From assembly GCA_937984095.1 (NCBI GenBank), contig CALJYH010000057.1, forward strand, positions 1-44,032: a stretch of DNA of 44,032 bases, in the 5' to 3' direction. Made by a program: the position numbers and the translations under genes. Shown one piece after another: positions 9,578 to 17,798 of the stretch; position 1 is the first letter of the stretch; every line of letters starts with the position of its first letter. The notes below the pieces were generated by a model. The model did not search any database. It was not told the DNA's origin and saw only the letters and a list, made by a program, of their open reading frames with translations. The stretch is from an uncultured Gammaproteobacteria bacterium. GTDB lineage: Bacteria; Pseudomonadota; Gammaproteobacteria; GCA-001735895.

Positions 9578-10609
9578 ATGGGACAGAAAATTATCGCACT
9601 CGACGCCATGGGAGGGGACCACGGCCCTGTCGTGACCGTGGCTGCGGCAAAGCTTGCCCTGGATGAGATCCCTGATCTGGAACTAATTCTCGTTGGCGAT
9701 GAAAGGCAACTCACTGCCGAATTCGAAAAACACAATTTAAACCAAAATAGTCGAGCTCAGATCTACCACGCCTCACAAGTTGTTGACATGGACGAAAAGC
9801 CCGCCATAGCCCTCAAAAAGAAAAAAGACTCCTCGATGCGGGTCTCGATCAACCTGGTGAAAGAGGGAAGGGTGCAGGCTTGCATCAGTGCAGGCAATAC
9901 CGGTGCTTTGATGGCTACCAGCAAGTTCGTATTAAAAACCATCCAGGGGATAAGCCGACCTGCAATCTGTACCACGCTACCGGGCATCAACGGGCACACC
10001 CATATGCTTGACCTCGGGGCTAACCTGGAGTGCACTCCTGAAAACCTGGCCGAATTTGCGTTGATGGGGTCGGTGCTAGCGCAATCGGTAGAGGGCATCA
10101 AAAACCCTTCCATCGGATTACTGAATATCGGTTCGGAATCAGTTAAGGGTAGCGAGTCGGTCAAAAGGGCCAGCCAGCTTATTGATGAAAGCAGTCTAAA
10201 CTATTATGGATTTGTTGAAGGCGATGATATTTATAAGGGTACAGTTAACGTGATCGTAACCGATGGCTTTGTTGGCAACGTCTCGCTGAAGACTGCCGAG
10301 GGGCTCGCGGCATTGGTCAATCATGTGCTTAAAAGCGAGTTCAGGCGCAACTGGCTGACTAAACTGGCCGCGTTTTGTGCTTTACCCGTACTATCGTCAG
10401 TAGGTCGCAAACTTGACCCGCGTCGTTACAATGGAGCCAGCCTGTTAGGTCTCAATGGCATTGTTGTGAAAAGCCACGGCAGTGCCGACACCAGTTCCTT
10501 TTTAAACGCAATCAAGATTGCTGCTCTCGAGATTGAAAATAATGTGCCGCAGCGAATTTCGGGCGCGATCGAAAGTTACTTCAGCCAGACTGGGGAAGCA
10601 GTCACATGA
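9578..10609 (+). CDS. plsX: Phosphate acyltransferase PlsX
   Basis: PlsX converts acyl-ACP and phosphate to acyl-phosphate for phospholipid synthesis by PlsY. The 343-aa protein begins with [12 protein letters not shown], the family N-terminal signature. It also has [19 protein letters not shown] and [17 protein letters not shown]. The start at 9578 is fixed by the conserved N-terminus; a clear Shine-Dalgarno is missing, with cagcga upstream. The stop overlaps the fabH ATG as ATGA, so the two are translationally coupled. Confidence 0.96.
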   Translation: MGQKIIALDAMGGDHGPVVTVAAAKLALDEIPDLELILVGDERQLTAEFEKHNLNQNSRAQIYHASQVVDMDEKPAIALKKKKDSSMRVSINLVKEGRVQACISAGNTGALMATSKFVLKTIQGISRPAICTTLPGINGHTHMLDLGANLECTPENLAEFALMGSVLAQSVEGIKNPSIGLLNIGSESVKGSESVKRASQLIDESSLNYYGFVEGDDIYKGTVNVIVTDGFVGNVSLKTAEGLAALVNHVLKSEFRRNWLTKLAAFCALPVLSSVGRKLDPRRYNGASLLGLNGIVVKSHGSADTSSFLNAIKIAALEIENNVPQRISGAIESYFSQTGEAVT

Positions 10610-11574
10610 CCTATGCCCGCATTATCGGCACCGGCAGTTATCTGCCGGAGAAGGTCATGACGAACCATGACCTGGAAAAAATTGTAGAAACCTCCGATCA
10701 ATGGATTCGGGAGAGAACCGGTATCGAGCAACGTCATATCGCCGGTGATAATGAAACAACGGTTGATCTTGCCGAGAAAGCGTCACGACTGGCGATAGAG
10801 GCGGCTGGAATTGACCCCGCAGAAATCGATCTGATCGTGTTAGCGACTTCGACCCCGGATAAAATCTTTCCGAGTTCAGCCTGTATTTTGCAGGCTCGGC
10901 TGGATATCCACGGTTGCCCCGCATTCGATATCCAGGCGGTGTGTACCGGTTTTGTATACGCATTAGCGGTGGCCGATAAGTTTATCAAGACTGGTAGTGC
11001 GAAAAAGGCATTAGTCGTTGGCGCGGAAATCTTTTCCAGAATTCTTAACTGGGAGGACCGCGCAACCTGTGTGCTATTCGGCGATGGTGCAGGGGCGGTG
11101 ATTCTGGAAGCCAGCGAGGACACCGGAATACTGTCCACGCATATACATGCCGACGGCAAATACGAAAACCTGCTTTGGGTACCGCATGGCATCGGCGATG
11201 GCTTTGAAGAGGTGAAACAGGGTAAAGGCGTTGTTGAAATGCGGGGCAACGAAGTTTTCAAAATGGCCGTCAACACGCTCGGACGTATCGTCGACGAAAC
11301 CCTGGCTGCAAACAGTATGGTCAAGTCCGATATCGACTGGCTGGTACCGCATCAGGCGAATATTCGGATTATCACTGCCACCGCCAGGAAACTGAAAATG
11401 TCGATGGACCAGGTTGTTGTCACCGTTAATAAGCATGGCAACACCTCGGCGGCCTCGGTGCCCCTGGCGCTTGATGTTGCTGTGCGCGATGGTCGCATCA
11501 AAGCCAATGAACTAGTAATGTTGGAAGCTTTTGGCGGTGGTTTTACCTGGGGCTCGGTACTACTGCGTTACTAG
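10606..11574 (+). CDS. fabH: 3-oxoacyl-ACP synthase III
   Basis: FabH condenses acetyl-CoA with malonyl-ACP to start fatty acid synthesis. The 322-aa thiolase-fold enzyme has the catalytic triad Cys113 (AVCTGF), His249 (VPHQAN) and Asn279 ([10 protein letters not shown]). The ATGA overlap with plsX implies coupling. In many gammaproteobacteria fabD, fabG, acpP and fabF follow. Here the next gene is an unrelated response regulator 72 bp away, so the remaining fab genes must be elsewhere. Confidence 0.96.
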   Translation: MTYARIIGTGSYLPEKVMTNHDLEKIVETSDQWIRERTGIEQRHIAGDNETTVDLAEKASRLAIEAAGIDPAEIDLIVLATSTPDKIFPSSACILQARLDIHGCPAFDIQAVCTGFVYALAVADKFIKTGSAKKALVVGAEIFSRILNWEDRATCVLFGDGAGAVILEASEDTGILSTHIHADGKYENLLWVPHGIGDGFEEVKQGKGVVEMRGNEVFKMAVNTLGRIVDETLAANSMVKSDIDWLVPHQANIRIITATARKLKMSMDQVVVTVNKHGNTSAASVPLALDVAVRDGRIKANELVMLEAFGGGFTWGSVLLRY

Positions 11575-11590
11575 GCGTTTTGGTAATGGA

Positions 11591-11620
11591 TTACATAGAG
11601 TAGGATCGCTGTGATATGAT
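11591..11620 (+). promoter_or_regulatory. Candidate extended -10 promoter of uvrY
   Basis: TTACAT (11591-11596) and TATGAT (11615-11620) are 18 bp apart, and the -10 is preceded by TGA in the TGn extended position. The predicted start is about 20 bp before the uvrY ATG. It supports separate transcription of uvrY from fabH. Confidence 0.5.
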
Positions 11621-11646
11621 GCCAGTGGATTACCTGGTGTTAGATA

Positions 11647-12294
11647 ATGATAAGCGTATTACTCACCGACGACCATGCGCTGGTACGCACTGGGATTCGT
11701 CGCCTGCTGGAGGACAGCAAACAGGTCAGGATAGTCGGTGAAGCCGACTGTGGAGAAGAGGGCGTAACACTCGCTCAGCAGCTTAATCCCGACGTCATTT
11801 TAATGGATGTCAACATGCCTGGCATTGGTGGCGTCGAGGCCTGTCGTCGTATTTTACAGCGCAATCCCGACCAAAAAATCATCGTGCTGACGATTCACAG
11901 CGAACAGACTTTTCCCAAGAGAATGCTGGAAATTGGTGCCAAGGGTTACCTGACCAAGGACTGCGGCGTCGAAGAAATGTTGACTGCTATCAAGCAGGTA
12001 AGTAATGGCGGTGCCTACATAGCCCCGAGTATTGCGCAGCAATTGGCCTTATCGTTACTTCCCGGAAATGAACATAATCCTATCGACCGTTTGTCACGAC
12101 GTGAATTCCAGGTGATGCTAATGATTTCTCACGGTTTAACCAATGCTGAAATATCCGACAAACTCTGCCTTAGCCCCAAGACTGTCAGCACCTACCGCCT
12201 GCGGCTGCTGGAAAAACTGGGTGCACATAACGAAGTCGATCTCATTAAAATAGCGGTAGAGCAGGGTATGGTCGAGTTCGCAAATTCGGACTGA
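11647..12294 (+). CDS. uvrY: GacA/UvrY-type response regulator (LuxR/FixJ family)
   Basis: UvrY/GacA is the response regulator partner of BarA/GacS and typically activates small RNAs that titrate CsrA. The 215-aa protein has a receiver domain (about residues 1-120) with acidic pair D8-D9, phospho-acceptor Asp54 (LMDVNMPG) and the Lys in YLTKDCG. A LuxR-type HTH follows (about residues 146-205: LSRREFQVMLMI, LCLSPKTVSTYRLRLLEKL). The location directly upstream of the uvrC-pgsA block is the standard gammaproteobacterial arrangement, here with a UDG gene inserted before uvrC. A CsrA-like protein occurs 12 kb away. Confidence 0.93.
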   Translation: MISVLLTDDHALVRTGIRRLLEDSKQVRIVGEADCGEEGVTLAQQLNPDVILMDVNMPGIGGVEACRRILQRNPDQKIIVLTIHSEQTFPKRMLEIGAKGYLTKDCGVEEMLTAIKQVSNGGAYIAPSIAQQLALSLLPGNEHNPIDRLSRREFQVMLMISHGLTNAEISDKLCLSPKTVSTYRLRLLEKLGAHNEVDLIKIAVEQGMVEFANSD

Positions 12295-12300
12295 TCGACG

Positions 12301-12927
12301 GTGACCAACCTGCTAGCCTGCCAAAGGTGCCCGCGTCTTAACGCTTACCGGATAGAACAAAAGCACAGGTTCCCTGATTACCACTGTTTGCCGGTTGCGG
12401 GATTTGGCAACTTCGACGCACGCCTGCTGGTAGTCGGTCTCGCGCCGGGTTTGCACGGTGCGAATGCGACCGGGAGGCCGTTTACCGGTGATGCATCTGG
12501 TGACCTGTTGTTTGCAACCCTGCACAAGTATGGTTTTGCCAGTAGTCCGGCTTCGCGCGTATCGAGCGACAATATGCGATTGGTCGATTGTCGAATCACC
12601 AACGCTGTCAAATGCGTTCCACCGGGAAACCGGCCAACTACGTCTGAAGTAAACCACTGTAAGGGTTTTCTGCGTGAGGAAATTTCAATGATGAGGCCCG
12701 GTTCCGTGCTGCTGGCACTGGGTACTATCGCACATCAGGCAACTTTGAAGGCGCTTGGCTTAACCCAGGCGCAATATCGATTTTTTCAGCGCGCCGAATA
12801 TGAATTACCGAACGGATTGACATTGATAGACTCTTTCCATCCCAGCAGGTACAACCAGAATACCGGCAAGATCACCCCAAAAATATTTGAAAACGTATTT
12901 GATCGGATCAGGCTGAGATTGCAATGA
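12301..12927 (+). CDS. Uracil-DNA glycosylase family protein, family 5 (UDGb)-like
   Basis: This is predicted to excise uracil, and possibly other deaminated bases, from DNA. The 208-aa protein carries likely Fe-S cysteines C7-x2-C10, C105 (or C97) and C120. The active-site motif is GLAPGLHGANATGRPFTGD, with Ala/Asn features of family 5 rather than family 4, and the distal motif is HPSRYN. The GTG start at 12301, six bases after uvrY, is the only start before the first cysteine pair. The ATGA overlap with uvrC makes a small DNA-repair operon. Confidence 0.85.
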   Translation: MTNLLACQRCPRLNAYRIEQKHRFPDYHCLPVAGFGNFDARLLVVGLAPGLHGANATGRPFTGDASGDLLFATLHKYGFASSPASRVSSDNMRLVDCRITNAVKCVPPGNRPTTSEVNHCKGFLREEISMMRPGSVLLALGTIAHQATLKALGLTQAQYRFFQRAEYELPNGLTLIDSFHPSRYNQNTGKITPKIFENVFDRIRLRLQ

Positions 12928-14753
12928 AGCAGCAACGGGATTTCGACCACAAGGGTTTTCTGGCCACGGTCAGTAGCAAGCCCGGCGTATACCGCATGCT
13001 CGATCGACACGACAAGGTTATCTACGTCGGTAAAGCCAAGAATTTAAAGAAACGGCTGTCCAGTTATTTTCGCAAAACCGGTTTGTCGACCCGTATCATT
13101 TCGCTGGTTAATAATATTAATTCAATCGAGGTAATTAACACGCGCACCGAAAGCGAAGCCTTGCTGCTGGAAAACGATTTAATCAAAAATCTTAATCCAC
13201 GTTACAACATATTGTTCCGTGACGACAAGAGCTACCCCTACATATGCCTTTCCAATCACGACTTTCCCCGCTTAACCGTATTCAGGGGTAAACCTGACAG
13301 ACGTAAGGGAACATTTTATGGTCCGTTTCCAAGTGCAGGGTCGATTCGTTATACGATTAATCATGTGCAGCGTATGTTCCAGCTGCGCAATTGCGAAGAC
13401 TCTGCCCTGTCGAATCGCACGCGCGCCTGTTTGCAATACCAGATCAAGCGCTGTACCGGGCCTTGCGTGGGACATACCGATAAAGAAAGCTATCGATTAC
13501 AGATCGAACAGGCACAAATGTTTTTAGAGGGCAAAAGCAACGAACTGATCGATCAACAGATCGCTCTCATGGAAAAATATTCCAAGGACCTGGAGTTCGA
13601 GCAGGCTGCACAGATTCGCGACCGGATTGAAACCTTACGCAGGGTCACGGAGAAACAGTTTGTCACCGATTTCAATGGCGACATCGACATCATCGCCTGT
13701 GAACTGCGCCAGGATTTCAGTTGTATTCAGCTGTTCATGATCCGCAACGGCACCTCGCTGGGTAATAAACCCTTTTTTAATCGCGCCAAACTTGATACTG
13801 ATCCGGCAAGCCTGATCGAGACATTCATCATGCAACATTATTCCAATCATCCAGCACCGGCGGAGATTATCGTAAGCCACGATCTTGAAAATACCGAGTT
13901 ACTGACTGAATCGTTACACCTGCTTAGCCATTCAAGGGTCAGGATTGCGCACAACGTACGCGGCAAACGCCAGCGTGCACTGGAAAGCGCAATCGCCAAT
14001 GCAAAACAGGCATTGGAAAGCTACTTATTATCAGCGAGTTTATTGAGCAAACGATTTCAAAACCTGGTCGAGGTTTTGCATCTTGAAGGTCCGCCCGAAC
14101 GCATTGAATGTTTTGACATCAGTCATACCATGGGCGAATCGACCAGGGCATCCTGTGTGGTATTTGGAAAGGAGGGCGCGATAAAGAATGAATACCGCCG
14201 CTACAATATCAATGATATTCAGCCCGGCGATGACTACGCCGCAATGCGCCAGGTACTCGATCGACGCTATAGTAAACGCCAGAATTCACCTGAACAGCTC
14301 CCCGACCTGATTCTAATCGATGGTGGCAAAGGTCAGCTCGGTGTGGCAATGGACGTTCTGGAGTCACTTAATATACTCAACGTCAAGGAGAACCTCAGGG
14401 TTTTCGGGATTGCCAAAGGTGTTGAGCGCCGCGCTGGATACGAAGAAATAATCGATGAAGAGATGACAGCTCTGAACTTTCCAATGGATTCACCGGCGCT
14501 GCTTCTGATCCAGCAGATACGTGACGAGGCGCACCGATTCGCAATAACCGGTCATCGCCAGGCGCGCGCAAAAACCCGACGCAAATCCCGTCTCGAAGAA
14601 ATTCCAGGCATCGGCATCAAAAAACGACAGTTACTCCTGAATACCTTTGGTGGATTACAGGGTGTCCAGGCTGCTGGGGTTGAAGAGTTGATGCAAATCA
14701 AGGGAATTAACCGAGAGACCGCACAGGCGATCTATGATACTTTTCATGGTTAA
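12924..14753 (+). CDS. uvrC: UvrABC excinuclease subunit C
   Basis: UvrC makes both incisions around bulky DNA lesions bound by UvrB. The 609-aa protein has an N-terminal GIY-YIG domain (about residues 15-95: PGVYRM, IYVGKAKNLKKRLSSYF), a UVR motif that contacts UvrB (about residues 205-240), and a central RNase H-like nuclease domain (ECFDISHTMGESTRASCVVF, LILIDGGKGQL). Tandem helix-hairpin-helix motifs lie at the C-terminus (LEEIPGIGIKKRQLLL). It overlaps the UDG gene by four bases and is followed 18 bp later by pgsA. Confidence 0.97.
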   Translation: MKQQRDFDHKGFLATVSSKPGVYRMLDRHDKVIYVGKAKNLKKRLSSYFRKTGLSTRIISLVNNINSIEVINTRTESEALLLENDLIKNLNPRYNILFRDDKSYPYICLSNHDFPRLTVFRGKPDRRKGTFYGPFPSAGSIRYTINHVQRMFQLRNCEDSALSNRTRACLQYQIKRCTGPCVGHTDKESYRLQIEQAQMFLEGKSNELIDQQIALMEKYSKDLEFEQAAQIRDRIETLRRVTEKQFVTDFNGDIDIIACELRQDFSCIQLFMIRNGTSLGNKPFFNRAKLDTDPASLIETFIMQHYSNHPAPAEIIVSHDLENTELLTESLHLLSHSRVRIAHNVRGKRQRALESAIANAKQALESYLLSASLLSKRFQNLVEVLHLEGPPERIECFDISHTMGESTRASCVVFGKEGAIKNEYRRYNINDIQPGDDYAAMRQVLDRRYSKRQNSPEQLPDLILIDGGKGQLGVAMDVLESLNILNVKENLRVFGIAKGVERRAGYEEIIDEEMTALNFPMDSPALLLIQQIRDEAHRFAITGHRQARAKTRRKSRLEEIPGIGIKKRQLLLNTFGGLQGVQAAGVEELMQIKGINRETAQAIYDTFHG

Positions 14754-14771
14754 ACCGTTTACTGGCCGGTA

Positions 14772-15332
14772 ATGAAAATAACCCTGCCTACCGCCGTCAC
14801 CCTGTTCCGAATCGCACTGATTCCGATTTTTGTTATCGTGTTTTACTTGCCTTTCAGTTGGGCAAATGTTGCGGCAACCTCTATTTTTGCTATTGCCAGT
14901 ATAAGTGACTGGGTTGACGGATACCTGGCCCGTTCGATGCAGCAGGAATCCTCGTTTGGCGCTTTCCTCGATCCGGTTGCCGACAAGCTCATGGTCGTGG
15001 TGATTATTGTATTGCTGGTCGAAGCCCACCCAAGCATTTACATGTCTCTGCCATCTGTGGTCATCGTCGCCAGGGAAATATCGATTTCAGCCTTGCGTGA
15101 ATGGATGGCACAACTAGGCAGCAGCACTACGGTAAAGGTATCGTTTATTGGTAAGGCGAAGACGGTTTCACAGATGCTGGCCCTGGGTTTCATGATATTT
15201 TCCGAGCCATTCATGGGATTACCGATTTACGAAATTGGCCTTGGGATTTACTATGTCGCCGCCTTTTTAACAATTGTTTCGATGCTGCTTTACCTGCGCG
15301 CGGCCTGGCCTGTAATAAGCCGGCACGGTTGA
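14772..15332 (+). CDS. pgsA: CDP-diacylglycerol-glycerol-3-phosphate 3-phosphatidyltransferase
   Basis: PgsA makes phosphatidylglycerophosphate, the precursor of phosphatidylglycerol and cardiolipin, in the inner membrane. The 186-aa polytopic protein has the CDP-alcohol phosphotransferase signature D-x2-D-G-x2-A-R-x8-G-x3-D-x3-D, seen as DWVDGYLAR then GAFLDPVADK at about residues 54-78. Four to six hydrophobic helices are apparent. The uvrC-pgsA order followed by tRNA genes matches the classical gammaproteobacterial arrangement. Confidence 0.96.
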   Translation: MKITLPTAVTLFRIALIPIFVIVFYLPFSWANVAATSIFAIASISDWVDGYLARSMQQESSFGAFLDPVADKLMVVVIIVLLVEAHPSIYMSLPSVVIVAREISISALREWMAQLGSSTTVKVSFIGKAKTVSQMLALGFMIFSEPFMGLPIYEIGLGIYYVAAFLTIVSMLLYLRAAWPVISRHG

Positions 15333-15353
15333 CGTAATCAGCCATGTCCTTGC

Positions 15354-15381
15354 TTGACAGCTAAGGTTGAATCTATAGAAT
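15354..15381 (+). promoter_or_regulatory. Strong sigma-70 promoter of tRNA-Gly
   Basis: A perfect TTGACA (15354-15359) is followed after 16 bp by TAGAAT (15376-15381). The tRNA begins 12 bp after the -10, consistent with a short 5' leader removed by RNase P. Confidence 0.75.
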
Positions 15382-15393
15382 AACGGCTCTTTT

Positions 15394-15469
15394 GCGGGAA
15401 TAGCTCAGCTGGTAGAGCACAACCTTGCCAAGGTTGGGGTCGCGAGTTCGAATCTCGTTTCCCGCTCCA
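15394..15469 (+). tRNA. tRNA-Gly (anticodon GCC)
   Basis: The acceptor arms GCGGGAA and TTCCCGC pair fully, followed by discriminator T and an encoded CCA at 15467-15469. The D-loop has AGCTCAGCTGGTAGAGC, the T-loop has GTTCGAATC, and the anticodon GCC lies at 15427-15429. Length is 76 nt. Confidence 0.97.
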
Positions 15470-15477
15470 GTTTTCAT

Positions 15478-15503
15478 GCCTCGATTCGATCGGGGCTTTT
15501 TTT
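15478..15503 (+). terminator. Intrinsic terminator after tRNA-Gly
   Basis: GCCTCGAT pairs with ATCGGGGC (one G-T wobble) around a TCG loop, followed by seven Ts. It separates tRNA-Gly from the tRNA-Cys/tRNA-Leu pair, so the array may be two transcription units or be controlled by partial readthrough. Confidence 0.8.
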
Positions 15504-15530
15504 GGCCATCACTATTCAGTAAAGTAGGAT
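15502..15530 (+). promoter_or_regulatory. Weak candidate promoter for tRNA-Cys/tRNA-Leu
   Basis: TTGGCC (15502-15507) and TAGGAT (15525-15530) are separated by 17 bp, each matching four of six consensus bases. The position just after a terminator and 37 bp before tRNA-Cys makes it plausible but unproven. Confidence 0.3.
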
Positions 15531-15567
15531 GTCCTGGGCTCTTCATCAGGCGGAATAGCCTTTCTTC

Positions 15568-15641
15568 GGCTGGGTGGCAGAGTGGTCATGCAGCGGCCTG
15601 CAAAGCCGTGTACGGCGGTTCGATTCCGCCCTCAGCCTCCA
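15568..15641 (+). tRNA. tRNA-Cys (anticodon GCA)
   Basis: The acceptor arms GGCTGGG and CTCAGCC pair with one G-T wobble. GTTCGATTC is the T-loop region, the anticodon GCA is at 15600-15602, and discriminator T and CCA end at 15641. Length is 74 nt. tRNA-Leu starts 7 bp later. Confidence 0.96.
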
Positions 15642-15648
15642 TTCAAAT

Positions 15649-15736
15649 GCCCGGATGGCGAAATTGGTAGACGCAAGGGACTTAAAATCCCTCGACCTTA
15701 ACGGTCGTGCCGGTTCGACTCCGGCTCCGGGCACCA
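15649..15736 (+). tRNA. tRNA-Leu (anticodon TAA)
   Basis: The acceptor arms GCCCGGA and TCCGGGC pair fully. The anticodon loop CTTAAAA carries TAA at 15683-15685. A long variable arm (CTCGACCTTAACGGTCGT) marks it as a class II tRNA, and CCA is encoded at 15734-15736. Length is 88 nt. It borders the sparse 15.7-17.8 kb region, a typical integration position. Confidence 0.97.
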
Positions 15737-16098
15737 AATATTATTCCTTTATTAACAATAGCTTAGTGGCTTTACTTTATGTAAAACCTAATTTAGCTAT
15801 AATCCTAGAATTTCATATTTAGTCCAGTATGAAGCAGTACCAATCATTATTGAAGCAAGAAAAGGTGAGGGTTGTTGAATAGTTAAAAACCGAGTTATGC
15901 TGGACTACTCTCCATTAAGCAGACGCTCAATATAGAGACTATTTTTGTAGAGAAATAAAGCTATCGGGCTATGGTCAGCTATCGCTATATCGCGTTGGGA
16001 ATATCGGAAGAAGAAATAAAAAATCCATCTCAAATGAAATGATAATTTTCCGATTTGTAAAGTGGCAATGAACTAGCGTCGCGTGACTACGAATAAAA
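15737..16098. other. AT-rich non-coding stretch after tRNA-Leu
   Basis: I see no supported gene, no repeat of the tRNA-Leu 3' end, and no strong terminator hairpin. The composition is visibly more AT-rich than the flanking operons, suggesting inserted or decayed DNA. Confidence 0.5.
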
Positions 16099-16317
16099 TT
16101 AATATCTATTCAGATCATCTTCTGGGATTAAATCAAAGCCAATGGGTATCTCGGCAATCTCTCTATCAATCACTATGTGATGCTGTTCCAGGTCTTGGAT
16201 TCGATGACGCAAAGTTTGTGTCAGTGTGTTTAAATGCCGGTTCTCGGTTAACAACTTTTTTATTAGTTCTCGTTGTTCCCGTGTAAGCGCCTGCAGATGT
16301 TCGAATTGCTTTTTCAT
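16099..16317 (-). CDS. Small coiled-coil hypothetical protein
   Basis: I do not recognise this 72-aa protein. Residues 1-50 (starting MKKQFEHLQALTREQRELI) are strongly helical with heptad-like Leu/Ile spacing, suggesting a coiled coil. The C-terminal 20 residues end in an acidic tail, FDLIPEDDLNRY. The track gives a 124-aa ORF, but the internal ATG at 16317 has a good Shine-Dalgarno (GAGGG) about 7 bp upstream and begins where the sequence becomes protein-like. It stands alone on the minus strand. Confidence 0.6.
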   Translation of the reverse strand: MKKQFEHLQALTREQRELIKKLLTENRHLNTLTQTLRHRIQDLEQHHIVIDREIAEIPIGFDLIPEDDLNRY

Positions 16318-16503
16318 CACTGCCCTCGGTATCGTAATTAGGAGTTTCCACCAAATCCTACATAAAACGCTGACCCTTTTCAATTCGGGCTTACCAACAG
16401 CCCAGATAATCAGGCAACTTAGGTAGACGTTAACAATTGGGTCAATCGATATACCAAATCGGAATCTGCTCATTGCTTTTCCTTGTCAAGGTGGAGATTA
16501 CTG

Positions 16504-16701
16504 ATGGACTCGGTTACAACATATGCGACGGGCAAAGTAGTCCTGGCTATGAGTCCTTATCACTATTCACCGGCAATCGAACCGAGGCTAAAAAGTGTGG
16601 GGGAAACACTAATCATCGTGGGTAGATCATATTTTTCCGGAGGAATGATACCCTTAGAAAAATCGGCGAATAACATTCTTAACTTGAAATTCATAAAGTA
16701 A
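16504..16701 (+). CDS. Possible small hypothetical protein
   Basis: This 65-aa ORF starts at an ATG preceded by AAGGTGGAG, a good ribosome-binding match. The product starts MDSVTTYATGKVVLAMS and has no recognisable domain, signal peptide or membrane segment. It lies in AT-rich DNA where chance ORFs are possible, so support rests on the Shine-Dalgarno alone. It could be a remnant of a larger gene. Confidence 0.35.
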   Translation: MDSVTTYATGKVVLAMSPYHYSPAIEPRLKSVGETLIIVGRSYFSGGMIPLEKSANNILNLKFIK

Positions 16702-16813
16702 AGTGATAAGTATGTCTTATAAAGTATTGTTACATAATGCCATTTAGCGATAATTAGATTGGCAGTCTAGCGGGTTTATACATAACCAGAAGGTGGAATT
16801 TTTCTGCAGAACA

Positions 16814-17467
16814 ATGGGAATAGTAGAAAAACTAAATGCGATTGGAATAAAGCAGGGTCAACCTGCAGATATTCTGGTGGACAGTAGCAAACAACTCAAG
16901 TTGATACATGACTACGATATCGACACAAAGAAAGACAAATTTACCAAATACCGGTGCTTGATTTCATTGAATACCGGCTCTCGCAAGTATCGATCTCCGA
17001 TCCTGGGACATACACGCGAATCGATGCTCCCTGCATCGTCCCTGCAATTGGGAATTTTTAACATGCTTTATTTCGATAAGGTTCTGCCGCTGAATCCGAC
17101 CGACAAACACAAACCCCTAAACTGTTTTGAGCTAACGTTATTTAAGATTCCCGACGACAAGTATGATTTGCGGGATCTCGTGATTCGATACAATCTCCAA
17201 AAAGTTTACCGAACTTTCCTGAAACTGGATGATGTTTTTAAAAAAGATCAGGCCAAACTGATAAATGCCTACGAATCCGAAACCTATCCGAAGTATCGGG
17301 AACTTATGAAGATCGGCAGGAAGGCCTTCATAAACAATTGGAATAATTCATATTCGACCGACCAGCCATTGATAGAGGTTATCGAGTGCACTGACGAAGG
17401 AAGCCTTTCTGAATTCGAAATTTTGATGGCAGCACGTAGCCACCCCGACTGGGAGTGGACTAAGTAG
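16814..17467 (+). CDS. Hypothetical protein, unknown family
   Basis: I do not recognise this 217-aa protein. It looks like a real soluble protein, with mixed polar composition, no signal peptide and no transmembrane helix. Conserved-looking patches are ILGHTRESMLPASSLQLG in the first third and YPKYRELMKIGRKAF in the last third, the latter helical and basic. The ATG at 16814 lacks a close Shine-Dalgarno, and the GTG at 16793 is an alternative adding seven residues. It sits alone between the tRNA-Leu region and the Ntn hydrolase, so it may be cargo of an insertion. Confidence 0.65.
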   Translation: MGIVEKLNAIGIKQGQPADILVDSSKQLKLIHDYDIDTKKDKFTKYRCLISLNTGSRKYRSPILGHTRESMLPASSLQLGIFNMLYFDKVLPLNPTDKHKPLNCFELTLFKIPDDKYDLRDLVIRYNLQKVYRTFLKLDDVFKKDQAKLINAYESETYPKYRELMKIGRKAFINNWNNSYSTDQPLIEVIECTDEGSLSEFEILMAARSHPDWEWTK

Positions 17468-17798
17468 AAGCCCAACCCGGCATCTAATAATCGTACCCAC
17501 GATCCGATTTATCCGATTGTAGCCAAATATGTCCAGATCCTGGAATACAGGTAAGACCTCCATGAGCAGGGGAACTACCAGGCGCGGATGGCCGCGATTG
17601 TTTGAAGTATTACCCTCCATGCCCAGACTTTTAGAACCTGTTTGTCTTCGCCCGATTTTATAAGCATCATTTAACTGACGCGCCACGGCAGACCTTGACT
17701 GGGCCGAAAAAGGGCGTGGTATCGTCGAAGGTAGTCTGATGGTACGATTTACATAAATCTGGAATCATCGGATGAACGCCAACTAAAGGGGGTGCATC
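17468..17798. other. Intergenic region before the Ntn hydrolase gene
   Basis: This 331 bp stretch has no supported gene. The minus-strand track ORF 17348-17686 overlaps the end of the preceding gene and has no recognisable product. The Shine-Dalgarno AAAGGGGG of the next gene lies at its right edge. Confidence 0.45.

Noticed and set aside
17348-17686. 112-aa minus-strand ORF
   Set aside because: It overlaps the 3' end of the hypothetical gene, lacks a Shine-Dalgarno I can support, and matches no family; kept as unsupported.
15737-17798. Intact genomic island with integrase and attachment repeats
   Set aside because: No integrase gene and no duplicated tRNA-Leu 3' end were found in the window.
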